Source of the DNA: a virus
IMG/VR virus record: IMGVR_UViG_3300017991_000311
Location: 1-30,357 of that record
Length of the DNA stretch: 30,357 nucleotides
Strand: one strand, 5' to 3'
Shown: positions 1 to 8,067 of the stretch, piece after piece
Layout of the letters: every line of letters starts with the position of its first letter
How positions within the stretch are numbered: the stretch's first letter is position 1
Translations under genes and position numbers: made by a program
The notes under the pieces: generated by a model
The model's database searches: none
Told to the model about the DNA's origin: nothing
Seen by the model: only the letters and a program-made list of their open reading frames with translations

Positions 1-488
1 CGCTGTCGTTCAGCAATGGCAGGATAGTTTTCCGGCGTCAGTTCCTCAAATTCGTCTTCTTTCGTGTGCGGGTCCTGACCGGCCTGGGACAGTATTTTTT
101 CTTTTGGAGTTGGAGCGGCTTGCTTTACGGAAGTCTGCTCTGCAGCGGGTTGCTCCGGTGCAGGTGAAGCCTTTTTTTCTGTCGTATCGACAAAATCATC
201 TTCTTCGTAAAACCCCTCTTTTTCCCCAGGAAACATATCTTTTTCTTCGTATACCGAAGGTGTTTCTTGGGGTTTTTTCGGCACAGGTCTTGACTCTGAA
301 ACATCAGCCTTGGGAGACAGTTTTTTCCTTCCGGGCGCTATGATTTCAAGCAGTTTTCCCTTTGTGTCTTCATTGTCAAGAAGTTTCATAAACTTGTCTT
401 CGTCAAACCAGACCTTCTTACCGTCTATGGTAACACCGATACTTCCCCCTTGCGACTTTTTTAAAGCGTTTCTTAAATTTAAAGCCAT
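1..488 (-). CDS. Acidic/proline-rich phage protein, C-terminus cut off by window edge
   Basis: An open frame begins with ATG at 488 and is still open at base 1, so at least 162 residues are present and the C-terminus is missing. A good ribosome site (AGGAG) lies just upstream. The first 55 or so residues look folded (MALNLRNALKKSQGG, then IDGKKVWFDEDKF). The rest is a disordered stretch rich in Lys, Glu and Pro, with segments such as KKPQETPSVYEEKD and EQPAAEQTS. It follows the 246-residue virion-like gene by about 15 bases in the same direction, so it is probably part of the same late operon and may be an internal virion or tail-associated protein. I do not recognise a family, and no function is assigned. 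Confidence 0.75.
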   Translation of the reverse strand, partial: MALNLRNALKKSQGGSIGVTIDGKKVWFDEDKFMKLLDNEDTKGKLLEIIAPGRKKLSPKADVSESRPVPKKPQETPSVYEEKDMFPGEKEGFYEEDDFVDTTEKKASPAPEQPAAEQTSVKQAAPTPKEKILSQAGQDPHTKEDEFEELTPENYPAIAERQ

Positions 489-502
489 GATTAGTTCTCC
501 TA

Positions 503-1243
503 TTAAAAGCTTCTCGTTCTAGCCCTTGTGAACGGCCTGTCCCAAAACTCTTTTTCTCTTCCTCTCCGGTCTATCTGGCTTTGAGTTAAGGAAAAGCCAC
601 CGCCCCCGCCGCCACCCGAAGCCTTTTCGCCATAAAATTTACGAAAAGCGTCGTACGGGTCTTTGTATTCATCTTCCCAATACTTTGCCCGACCCATAAG
701 CCAATCCTGCGATCTTACCGAATATTCTTGGGACTGTCGGTTTAACGCAGCCTGATAACGAGCCATAGCCGCGCTTACGCTGGTGGAGTATTCCGTATTA
801 TACTCCGCCCTAGCGGATGATCCTGCCCCGGATATCACCCCTTCAAGACCGGTCCCGTATCCGGCAAGGGCTTCCCTGACCGTCATTCGTTGAACGTTCG
901 GGTTTTCGTGTGTGGTGGAAAGCGCCCGCTGGGTAACGTTTCTTAGTCTCCTGATTCCCGGAGCGGCCTTTTTTTGCGTAAGGGCGGATACCTTTTTCTC
1001 GTCATATTCCGGCATTTCAAGTTCAGGGGTTTCGCCCATTGTTGGCGCTCCCGAAGACCCTTCCCCGTCTGAAAAACCGGGATTATTCCAGTTCGGATCG
1101 CCCGATCTCAATCTTGACTTTGCATCAGACATTCGCATAGACCTATCGTGAAGACTGTATCGTTGTCTTTTGAAAATGTCAGCCCCCAACCTTGCGTTTT
1201 GTCTCGCTCTGGTGTAGCCAGCTGTCGGTCCTATTGTTGCCAT
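503..1243 (-). CDS. Putative internal virion or tail-associated protein
   Basis: This is a 246-residue protein. The frame is open from 1291, but the ATG at 1243 (MATIGPTAGYTRARQNAR) is preceded by an excellent AGGAGG site, so that start is chosen. The middle contains an Ala/Gly/Tyr segment (REALAGYGTGLEGVISGAG, about residues 125-145) followed by a long Gln/Ala-rich helical stretch. This pattern is common in small podophage proteins that travel with the DNA or line the tail. A run of seven glycines (GGGGGGG) lies near residue 217. There is no signal peptide or membrane segment. It sits downstream of the fibre gene and the 138-residue structural protein, which supports a virion role, but the assignment is inference. 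Confidence 0.75.
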   Translation of the reverse strand: MATIGPTAGYTRARQNARLGADIFKRQRYSLHDRSMRMSDAKSRLRSGDPNWNNPGFSDGEGSSGAPTMGETPELEMPEYDEKKVSALTQKKAAPGIRRLRNVTQRALSTTHENPNVQRMTVREALAGYGTGLEGVISGAGSSARAEYNTEYSTSVSAAMARYQAALNRQSQEYSVRSQDWLMGRAKYWEDEYKDPYDAFRKFYGEKASGGGGGGGFSLTQSQIDRRGREKEFWDRPFTRARTRSF

Positions 1244-1253
1244 AATTATCCTC

Positions 1254-1670
1254 CTATCCTTGCTGAAGCGTAAATATTCCGTCAGCGTCAAACCTTATTT
1301 CAAAAGTAATTCCAGAGGCTTGCTTGTTTTCCGTATGATCAATCAAACAAACTAACCGGTTAGATGATGAAGTGTTGTAAATTGCCGCATATCTTGAGGT
1401 AAAATTCGCCCCCTCCCATTGCGGATCGTCCGCATCAAAGGTTGCCACTTCACCCGTTTCCGTCCAGGCAATATTGGCAAGCGTTGCCCCTCCTGTGGTG
1501 TACCCGTTTCCGTTGCTGAGTTCATCCCCGCTTATGTCTGCATAGGTGGAGTGTGCGGAGTTAGGCGTGTGGCCATCGTCTAAAAGACAGATCTTGAACG
1601 TATCGTTCACCATGTCGTGCAATTCTTTACCAAGATCATCAATAAAATCGTTATAAATTATATCAGCCAT
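1254..1670 (-). CDS. Phage tail/virion-associated structural protein, small beta-rich family
   Basis: This 138-residue protein starts at the ATG at 1670, a few bases after the fibre gene ends. It matches the pattern of a common phage structural family: an N-terminal helix, then DTFKICLLDDGHTPNSAHSTYADISGDEL, GYTTGGATLANI, a TFDADDPQWEG turn and an ARYAAIY-like strand (here SRYAAIYNTSSSNRLV). Members are usually 120-150 residues and lie close to tail fibre or adhesin genes, as here. The fold is probably beta-rich and the protein is a virion component. Its exact place in the particle is unknown. The family resemblance is from memory of the motif order and was not searched. Confidence 0.8.
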   Translation of the reverse strand: MADIIYNDFIDDLGKELHDMVNDTFKICLLDDGHTPNSAHSTYADISGDELSNGNGYTTGGATLANIAWTETGEVATFDADDPQWEGANFTSRYAAIYNTSSSNRLVCLIDHTENKQASGITFEIRFDADGIFTLQQG

Positions 1671-1683
1671 TTTTGCTCCTTTA

Positions 1684-4600
1684 TTAATACCCCGATACTA
1701 ATATTTTTGCCCCGGATCCCTCACAGTCAACATATGCTTTTGATCCCTCGCAAATAACTTTTGGCTTGCTTCCCGTTATTTCTGGTTGCCCCATCCTGCC
1801 ATATAAAGGATATGTGGCCGTCCCCATGGAAAGCGTGAGAGACATTGCCGATCCAGTGACATAGCCGGCATATGTAGGAGAATGAGGGGTTATGTTTAAA
1901 CGCATGACCGTTGCGTGAACAATCGGATCGTGCGACGATGAACTGCTTGAAGCACTGACAGACGTGCTTGACGACGACTCACTTGACGAGCTGACGCTCG
2001 AACTACTGAACGACGTGGATTCCGAGCTCGACGACGAAACCGATTCAGATTGCGAAGATGCAGAAGTTGACTCCGAGCTGGAAGATGAAACCGATTCAGA
2101 TTGCGAGCTTGAAACAGACTGAGACAAACTTTCCGAGACACTGGAAGACGAAAAGGAAGTTGATTCAGATCCTGAGCTTGAAACCGATTCCGAAGAAGAA
2201 CTTTCAGAGGTTGACTCTGAGCTGGAAACAGAAGCGGAAACCGATTCCGAAGAAGCCGATGTGGATTCCGAGCTTGAAGATGATTGCGATGTGCTTTCCG
2301 AACTGCTGGAAGATGAAACGGAAACAGATTCGCTTTCAGAGCTTGACGAACTCGAAACGGATGTACTTTCAGAGCTTGACGAACTCGAAACGGATGTACT
2401 TTCAGAACTTGAAGACGATACTGATGTAGATTCGGAGCTGGAACTGCTATATCCTCCGCAGCTATCGCCAATCCTGACATAATCTACATAAGATAGTCGG
2501 CCGTTGGTAGTCACGCCCCTTTGTAATAAATGGATCTCTCCATTCGTAAAAGAGCCTGTGTGCGAACAATCAACCGAAGTGGCAACTCGTGCATCGTTGC
2601 GATATACATCACAGGTGGCCGACGCAGGAGTGCTAAAATCAATATCAAACACCCATTTTTGCCAGGTGTCCTGAGCAACCAAATTTAACCCGACCTCGTT
2701 CCAATCCGATCCGTCGTAAATAAATAAACCGTCTGAAGCAAAAGACACATGGAGCAGAACTAAACTGTGTCGAACTTGAAACGTAACCTCGTCGCTGTCC
2801 GAAATCGTTCCAATAGCGTCACAATACAGCATTAATTCGGCAACAACCCTGTCGCCGAACTTTCCGACATCTCTGTAAACATGGGACCAATTATTAGGCG
2901 CTGCGGTATTGCCGGCCATTTTCAGGCAGCTTTTTGAGTCAAACGTTTCCTGGGTGCTTTCAGCGTTAATATTGTCGTCGTCCGTCCAATCAGTAATATC
3001 CGCCATATTTTCGTTTAGATATGACGCATTGCTTTCGCATTGTGAAGAGTCAAGCGAGCTTGAACTGCTGGAAGCTGATACGCTGGTGCTTTCTGACGAA
3101 CTGCTGCTGCTGGAAACAGACGTTGACTCGGATAAAGAAGATGAGCTTACACTCGTACTCTCGGAACTGCTCGAGCTGCTTTGAGATGTTGATTCCGAAC
3201 TGGAACTGCTGGAAACACTTGTTGAGGTTGATTCGGAGCTGGAACTTGACGAAACCGACGCTGATTCGGAAGAAGAGCTTGAAGAAACGCTTACACTTTC
3301 AGAGCTGGAACTGGACGATATTGAAACCGACTCTGAACTCGAACTGCTGGAAACACTTGTGCTCTCCGATGAACTTGAGCTGGAAACGCTCTCGGATTCC
3401 GAGCTGCTGGAACTGGAAACTGATGTTGACTCAGAACTGGAGCTCGACGAAACTGACGTTGATTCCGAGCTAGACGAACTGCTGGCGGATAATGATTCTG
3501 AACTGCTGGAAACGGATGTGCTTTCGGATCTGCTGCTACTGGATACGCTTATTGATTGGCTCGACGAACTTGAGCTGATAGATATAGAGACAGATTCGGA
3601 GCTCGAACTTGACGAAATAGACGTTGACTCCGAGCTGCTTGAGCTCGATACCGAAGTTGACTCAGAAGATGAGGAAGACGATGCTGACGCAGACTGAGAG
3701 CTGCTTGAACTCGAACTGCTGTACCCGCCGCAACTGTCTCCAACCCTGATGTAGTCTATATAGGACAGCATGTCGTTTGATGTCTGTCCGTACTGCTGTA
3801 AGTCTATATTTCCATCTGTAAAGCTTCCCGTATATGAACAATCTACGTCGCTTTCTACAAGATTATCATTAAGATGAACATTAACAGTGGCGCTTGCAGG
3901 AGTGCTAAAATCAATATCAAACACCCATTTTTGCCAGGTGTCCTGAGCAACAACGTTCGTGCCGATCTCGTTATATGAAAGACCATCAAAAACCCAAAGA
4001 CCATCGCTTGCAAGAACTAAAACCAGACTAACATCATCTCGCTGCACCCTGATTCTAAAATAGTCATTCTGGCCCAAAGTACCAATGGCATCGTGATATA
4101 TACTAAACTCAACAACAACCCTATCTCCAAAAGACCCGACATCTCTATATCTATAGGCATAATTTGGAATGGTTGCTGTATTGGTATCAAACCGCATACA
4201 GCTCTTTGAGTCAAAGGTGGTCTGGTCGCTTACGCCGTTTCCAGTGTCCCCATCTGTCCAATCGGAAATATCGGCCATATCCTCATTAAGATACGATCCG
4301 CTGCTTTCGCAACTGGGGAAGGTCGAGCTTGAACTGCTGGAAGACGATACGCTGGTGGATTCTGAACTTGAACTGCTGGAAACAGAGGTTGATTCGCTAT
4401 CACTCGTGGACTCGCTCGAGCTGGATTGCGAGGTTGATTCCGAACTCGAAGAAGAGCTGACCGACGTTGATTCGGAGCTTGAGCTACTGGATACGCTGGC
4501 CGACTCCGAACTGCTGCTACTCGAAACGGATGTGCTTTCAGAACTTGAACTTGAAGAAACGCTCGTGCTTTCAGAGGTGGAGCTTGATGATACGGATGTT

Positions 4601-6057
4601 GATTCTGACGAGCTGCTGGAAGACACACTCGTAGACTCGGAAGAACTGCTGCTTGAAACAGAAATTGACTCGCTCGAACTTGAGGACGAAACACTCTCCG
4701 ATGAACTGGATGAGCTGACGCTGGTGCTTTCAGAACTCGAACTGCTTGATATACTTTCAGATTCGCTGGAGCTGGAAGAGGAAACCGATTCAGATTGCGA
4801 ACTGCTGGAAGAACTAGAGCCTGCCGGTGTAAATTCTATTGTTAAATCACCGACACCCTCTGACCAATAGGTCTCGGAGTCTTCTGCTCCACCAACATGA
4901 TTCCATATAATAGCTATTTTATCGCCACTTTCAAATGCACCAGCTGAATCATCCCCATCTATTCTTGCTTGGATTAAATTATGAAGGCCTGAAGGACTTA
5001 CTTGAACCCCTGTATTTGGTTCATTCCATGTTAGAGTATCTGGGTGTATTGTTTGTTGTGAAGGCCGATTACTCGATCCCCACGTTCCCGGCGAGCGGTC
5101 ATCGACGATAGTTAGCTCACCTTGAGCACCTCCATTATAAATGCCTGTAACGTTAATTTCAATATCTGTTCCTGCGTCTGCTATTGTAGCCCCTGGTAAA
5201 TCAGCATCCGTAACTGTCCACATCCAGCCAACATCGAGTGGAGCACCACCATAATCACCTACATAAATATTGCCACTGCTATCATCATACCAAGTGGTAT
5301 TATTATGCTCAAATCCATCATCAGCGTCTGTTACGGTACTTGGCCCCCAGGTATCAGGCTTGATACTCACAGAAGCAACGGTACTATAAACCTTTTCCTT
5401 GAGATAAACTTCTGTTTTATCTGTTTCCAAAGATACTTTATGGTCTATATCCTCAGATTTTTCCCACAACCAGTAACTCTTGCTGTCTTTAAAAACATAT
5501 TTGGTTCTTCCGGAAAGATTAGGAAGCGCAGGTTTAGCTAATGTTGCTTCCTGGTCAAATTCTAAGGTTGTGCGTTGTAACTTATCTAAGGTTTTGGCCG
5601 TGCCTGTATAGCCAAAAGTAATCTGCTTTGCCCCGCCCATCTCAAACGTAATGTTTGATTTAAAATCTTCGGTTTCGACATTGTATGAGATTTCAAGCCT
5701 ATCCGCAGAATCTTCATTCTCGATAACCTTTGTTGTCAGACCGGACACAGTCGCCGTTTTCCGGTCAAACTCTCCGGGTGTGAGTTCTTTTTCAATCTCA
5801 GGGTGTGCGCCAAAACCGATTAACTTAGTGTTCTTTTCCCATATTTCCACACCCTCAGTAACAAAGCGCAACTCATAGCGATTAAACTTACATATCTTTT
5901 TCTCAGCATCCCACACATAAGGTTTATAATCTTTACCGTCTAAGACGTTGACCTGGCCTATTCCTCCCTTATAGACTTTCTGGCCTGTAGGTTTACCGTC
6001 TTCGGTAACGTTAAACTTTCGCCCGGTAAGGGTATATTTTGTGTGTTCTAATGCCAT
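1684..6057 (-). CDS. Giant serine-rich fibre/adhesin with two duplicated globular domains
   Basis: This is a 1457-residue protein. Residues 1-410 form a beta-rich, probably virion-attached head. Three serine-rich tracts follow at about 411-578, 779-1002 and 1204-1375, built from units such as SSSSSSESTSVS. Between them lie two homologous domains of about 200 residues (579-778 and 1003-1203). Both contain SYLNE(D/N)MADI(S/T)DWTD, TFDSKSC, a shared VAQDTWQKWVFDIDFSTPAS core, and end in RIGDSCGGY or RVGDSCGGY, which resembles a lectin/LamG-like jelly roll. A compact domain of about 80 residues closes the protein. The start codon overlaps the stop of the upstream glycosyltransferase gene (TAATG), so translation is probably coupled. 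It is likely an extended host-binding fibre whose stalk is O-glycosylated. The architecture is seen directly; the glycosylation is inferred from the neighbouring genes. Confidence 0.85.
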   Translation of the reverse strand: MALEHTKYTLTGRKFNVTEDGKPTGQKVYKGGIGQVNVLDGKDYKPYVWDAEKKICKFNRYELRFVTEGVEIWEKNTKLIGFGAHPEIEKELTPGEFDRKTATVSGLTTKVIENEDSADRLEISYNVETEDFKSNITFEMGGAKQITFGYTGTAKTLDKLQRTTLEFDQEATLAKPALPNLSGRTKYVFKDSKSYWLWEKSEDIDHKVSLETDKTEVYLKEKVYSTVASVSIKPDTWGPSTVTDADDGFEHNNTTWYDDSSGNIYVGDYGGAPLDVGWMWTVTDADLPGATIADAGTDIEINVTGIYNGGAQGELTIVDDRSPGTWGSSNRPSQQTIHPDTLTWNEPNTGVQVSPSGLHNLIQARIDGDDSAGAFESGDKIAIIWNHVGGAEDSETYWSEGVGDLTIEFTPAGSSSSSSSQSESVSSSSSSESESISSSSSSESTSVSSSSSSESVSSSSSSESISVSSSSSSESTSVSSSSSSESTSVSSSSTSESTSVSSSSSSESTSVSSSSSSESASVSSSSSSESTSVSSSSSSESTSQSSSSESTSDSESTSVSSSSSSESTSVSSSSSSSSTFPSCESSGSYLNEDMADISDWTDGDTGNGVSDQTTFDSKSCMRFDTNTATIPNYAYRYRDVGSFGDRVVVEFSIYHDAIGTLGQNDYFRIRVQRDDVSLVLVLASDGLWVFDGLSYNEIGTNVVAQDTWQKWVFDIDFSTPASATVNVHLNDNLVESDVDCSYTGSFTDGNIDLQQYGQTSNDMLSYIDYIRVGDSCGGYSSSSSSSSQSASASSSSSSESTSVSSSSSSESTSISSSSSSESVSISISSSSSSQSISVSSSSRSESTSVSSSSESLSASSSSSSESTSVSSSSSSESTSVSSSSSSESESVSSSSSSESTSVSSSSSSESVSISSSSSSESVSVSSSSSSESASVSSSSSSESTSTSVSSSSSSESTSQSSSSSSESTSVSSSSLSESTSVSSSSSSSESTSVSASSSSSSLDSSQCESNASYLNENMADITDWTDDDNINAESTQETFDSKSCLKMAGNTAAPNNWSHVYRDVGKFGDRVVAELMLYCDAIGTISDSDEVTFQVRHSLVLLHVSFASDGLFIYDGSDWNEVGLNLVAQDTWQKWVFDIDFSTPASATCDVYRNDARVATSVDCSHTGSFTNGEIHLLQRGVTTNGRLSYVDYVRIGDSCGGYSSSSSESTSVSSSSSESTSVSSSSSSESTSVSSSSSSESESVSVSSSSSSESTSQSSSSSESTSASSESVSASVSSSESTSESSSSESVSSSGSESTSFSSSSVSESLSQSVSSSQSESVSSSSSESTSASSQSESVSSSSSESTSFSSSSVSSSSESSSSTSVSASSSSSSHDPIVHATVMRLNITPHSPTYAGYVTGSAMSLTLSMGTATYPLYGRMGQPEITGSKPKVICEGSKAYVDCEGSGAKILVSGY
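1930..2448 (-). repeat. Serine-rich coding repeat tract 3
   Basis: This tract encodes about 170 residues dominated by Ser with regular Glu, Thr, Val and Gln (units like SSSSESTSVS, plus SESVSSS variants). It lies between the second lectin-like domain and the C-terminal cap. Serine codons of both the TCN and AGY types are mixed, so the DNA repeat is much less exact than the protein repeat. Confidence 0.9.
2450..3050 (-). repeat. Duplicated lectin-like domain, copy B (copy A at about 3722-4320)
   Basis: Copy B encodes about 200 residues and is a homologue of copy A. Conserved blocks include the SYLNE..MADI start, FDSKSC, VYRDVG/RYRDVG, FGDRVV, LASDGL or FASDGL, an exact VAQDTWQKWVFDIDFSTPAS block and a DSCGGY end. 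The DNA of the exact block is also nearly identical between the copies, while the flanks have diverged. This indicates an internal duplication with local conservation or recent gene conversion. Confidence 0.85.
3050..3720 (-). repeat. Serine-rich coding repeat tract 2
   Basis: This central stalk segment of about 224 residues separates the two duplicated globular domains. The period is roughly 10 residues (SSSSSSEST plus a variable hydrophobic and Ser). Small variants include SISISSSS, SASVS and a STSTSVS insertion. It is encoded on the minus strand inside the giant fibre gene. Confidence 0.9.
4320..4825 (-). repeat. Serine-rich coding repeat tract 1
   Basis: This tract of about 168 residues follows the N-terminal region. 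It opens with a run of Ser followed by QSESVSSSS and passes through repeated ESTSVSSSSSS units before the first lectin-like domain begins at a Cys near residue 582. Confidence 0.9.
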
Positions 6058-6944
6058 TACCTAATATCTGTACTCCATTTTTCGAACTCGCCCTTGAGTA
6101 AATTCCAGCTATCCTTAGCGCCCTTTAAGCATTTAGGGGCATTTCCCCTTTGAGTATTGCAATATTTATCCATATTTCTTAAAATTCCGTTTAACCATCC
6201 CTCTTGCCACCACTTCCCATGCACCATAAGAACTTCAAGGCCGTCATGCGTAACCAACTTATCGTGTTTTAGGAAAACTCTTGTGTCCGGTTTTAATTGA
6301 AATTCGTGCAGGCCTGTGACCTGTTGGGCCGGTAATATGAGTATTTTGTCAGGCTTGCGGTCATCAATTTCGATGTTTTGTATGATATGAATGTTTACTA
6401 ACTCAAAATCACAAAAGGCATTGCTTTTTATCTTGGATTCGTAAATATTTCTCCATATATACCCGTACTTATCGACATCCATCCAAGTAGGCACACTTCC
6501 CATGGTTTTAGGCCAGAAACAGTCTATTGGTTCGCCCAATCTTTTGGCAAAATCCTTTCCAAAATAAAACGTACTTCCGTTTGCGCCGCCTACGATAATC
6601 CCGGTTTCGGCTATATCAAAAAACATTTCCATATTTCTGCAAAAGAACATATCGGCATCACACATCATAACAACGCCTGAAAGCTCAGATGCAAACTTAA
6701 ACCTTGGAATCTTGGTGCTCCAGGCCACGTTAGGTTTCCCTGGGTTATTATCCCACCCAAGAGCTACCACTTCAACGTATGGCCTATGCCTGACGTGCTT
6801 ATCGAGCCAAGCTTCATCAAGGTCTAAGCCCAATAAATATACCTTTATGTTGCTGTTTTTATGGTAGTATTCAAAGCTATTTAAAAATGCCAATACGCCG
6901 GGTTGGAACCCGTTTGATGCGGATACGACTATTGATCGATTCAT
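6057..6944 (-). CDS. Glycosyltransferase, GT8-like (GT-A fold)
   Basis: This 295-residue protein has an N-terminal Rossmann-type start (SIVVSASNGFQPGVLAFLNS) and a nucleotide-sugar binding DxD motif in VVMMCDADMFF (Asp96 and Asp98). The layout resembles glycosyltransferase family 8 and related GT-A enzymes that transfer a sugar from a nucleotide donor using a divalent metal. There is no membrane anchor, so it would act in the cytoplasm. The start overlaps the upstream methyltransferase stop by four bases (ATGA), and its own stop overlaps the start of the giant serine-rich gene. That makes the serine-rich protein the most economical substrate, although host surface sugars cannot be excluded. 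The DxD is seen; the family and substrate are inferred. Confidence 0.8.
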   Translation of the reverse strand: MNRSIVVSASNGFQPGVLAFLNSFEYYHKNSNIKVYLLGLDLDEAWLDKHVRHRPYVEVVALGWDNNPGKPNVAWSTKIPRFKFASELSGVVMMCDADMFFCRNMEMFFDIAETGIIVGGANGSTFYFGKDFAKRLGEPIDCFWPKTMGSVPTWMDVDKYGYIWRNIYESKIKSNAFCDFELVNIHIIQNIEIDDRKPDKILILPAQQVTGLHEFQLKPDTRVFLKHDKLVTHDGLEVLMVHGKWWQEGWLNGILRNMDKYCNTQRGNAPKCLKGAKDSWNLLKGEFEKWSTDIR

Positions 6945-7501
6945 GTTTTCCTCACAATTCCCATGCCGGACCGTTCTTTCAATTCCATGGTTTCAGGAAA
7001 CTCAGACTTAACTTTCGCCCAACCTTCCTTTGAAGATGTGTAAATGTCGTGGATAAACACATAACCCTTGCCGTCATTTCTTATGTGTGGCCACAGTGTC
7101 GTTATTTCATGCCAAATCGCTTCTAACTTGTGGCTTCCGTCCAATAGAACAAAATCAACCCTTCCGATATTTTCTTTTATAAAATCACTGGTCAGGTTCA
7201 TGCTGTTCATGTTCCATATCTGATGATTAATATCAGCTTCGCTCATTATTTCTATTAAAGCGTTTACGGCTCCTATACGCAGCTCAATACCAAAATACTT
7301 ACCTCCCATTTCTTTAGCTGCGTGACCCAACCAGTAAGCCGAACTTCCCGACCCTATACCTACCTCAAGGATGTTTTTAGCATCCATCTGCTTTGCCCAG
7401 GTATACATAATCGGTGCGGTAAAAAGAGAACCCGATCTATGTGTGTGGTTTCCCTCAACTACCGACTCAAAGTTTTGGTCTAAATCTAAAATTCCTCTCA
7501 T
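6941..7501 (-). CDS. Class I SAM-dependent methyltransferase, paralog 2
   Basis: This 186-residue protein has the SAM-binding glycine loop ILEVGIGSGSS (about residues 44-54), an acidic motif in KYFGIEL, a catalytic-type segment VDFVLLDGSH and a late FIHDIY motif. This set fits the Methyltransf_24/cephalosporin hydroxylase-like group, whose members often methylate sugars. It is clearly paralogous to the gene just upstream: both share HRSGS(L/F)F, APIMY, GGKYFG, FIKENIGR, EAIWHEITT(L/I)WPH and GYVFIHDIY. Both junctions are four-base ATGA overlaps, so it is translated as part of a tightly coupled cassette. Methylation of sugars on the fibre is a reasonable guess. Confidence 0.82.
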   Translation of the reverse strand: MRGILDLDQNFESVVEGNHTHRSGSLFTAPIMYTWAKQMDAKNILEVGIGSGSSAYWLGHAAKEMGGKYFGIELRIGAVNALIEIMSEADINHQIWNMNSMNLTSDFIKENIGRVDFVLLDGSHKLEAIWHEITTLWPHIRNDGKGYVFIHDIYTSSKEGWAKVKSEFPETMELKERSGMGIVRKT

Positions 7502-8067
7502 ACTTTCCTCACCATTCCCAGGCCAAACCCGGCTTTTAATTCAAACGTTTCTTTATAGTTCGCCTTAACCTTCGCCCAACCCTCTTTTGAGTCCGAATAA
7601 ATATCGTGGATAAAGACATACCCGCTCCCGTCACTTCGCATGTGCGGCCAGATTGTCGTTATTTCGTGCCAAATCGCTTCCGTACTGTGATCACCGTCTA
7701 AATAAGCGATATCAATTCTTCCGATGTTTTCTTTTATAAACTCGTCTGTCATTTCCCGGCTGCTCATACACCATAATTGATAGTTAAGATCGAACTGAGC
7801 CATCAACTTTTCCAGGCCATTAACACGTCCATGGTCAATCTCCATGCCGAAATACTTGCCACCGTTTTCTTTAGCCGCATGGCTAAGCCAAAAACCGGCA
7901 CTCCCAAAGCATGTCCCAATCTCAAGTATGGTCTTGGCTTTCATTTGTTTTATAAAGCAGTACATAATCGGGGCCATAAAGAACGAACCCGACCTATGGT
8001 TATGAACCCCCGATAGATTTTCTTTAAACCCCTGTTCCAGGTCTATAACGCCTTTGTGTTCAGCCAT
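7498..8067 (-). CDS. Class I SAM-dependent methyltransferase, paralog 1
   Basis: This 189-residue protein carries the SAM loop ILEIGTCFGSA (about residues 47-57), GGKYFGMEID, the acidic YLDGDH motif (about 122-127) and FIHDIYSDS near 153. The His/Asp-rich late motifs are typical of sugar-modifying methyltransferases of the cephalosporin hydroxylase-like type. The start lies inside the end of the upstream GT9-like gene (about 25 bases of overlap) with an AGGAAG site. Its stop overlaps the next paralog by four bases. Two adjacent copies may modify different hydroxyls or successive sugars, but this cannot be told from sequence. Confidence 0.82.
   Translation of the reverse strand: MAEHKGVIDLEQGFKENLSGVHNHRSGSFFMAPIMYCFIKQMKAKTILEIGTCFGSAGFWLSHAAKENGGKYFGMEIDHGRVNGLEKLMAQFDLNYQLWCMSSREMTDEFIKENIGRIDIAYLDGDHSTEAIWHEITTIWPHMRSDGSGYVFIHDIYSDSKEGWAKVKANYKETFELKAGFGLGMVRKV

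Noticed and set aside
1930-4825. CRISPR-like or tandem repeat array
   Set aside because: The repeats are coding, in frame, unequal in DNA sequence and without unique spacers.
2058-4870. Several plus-strand and alternate minus-strand open frames across the serine tracts (for example Glu/Leu-rich frames)
   Set aside because: They are shadows of the repetitive serine codons; they have no ribosome sites and mirror the repeat in low-complexity sequence.
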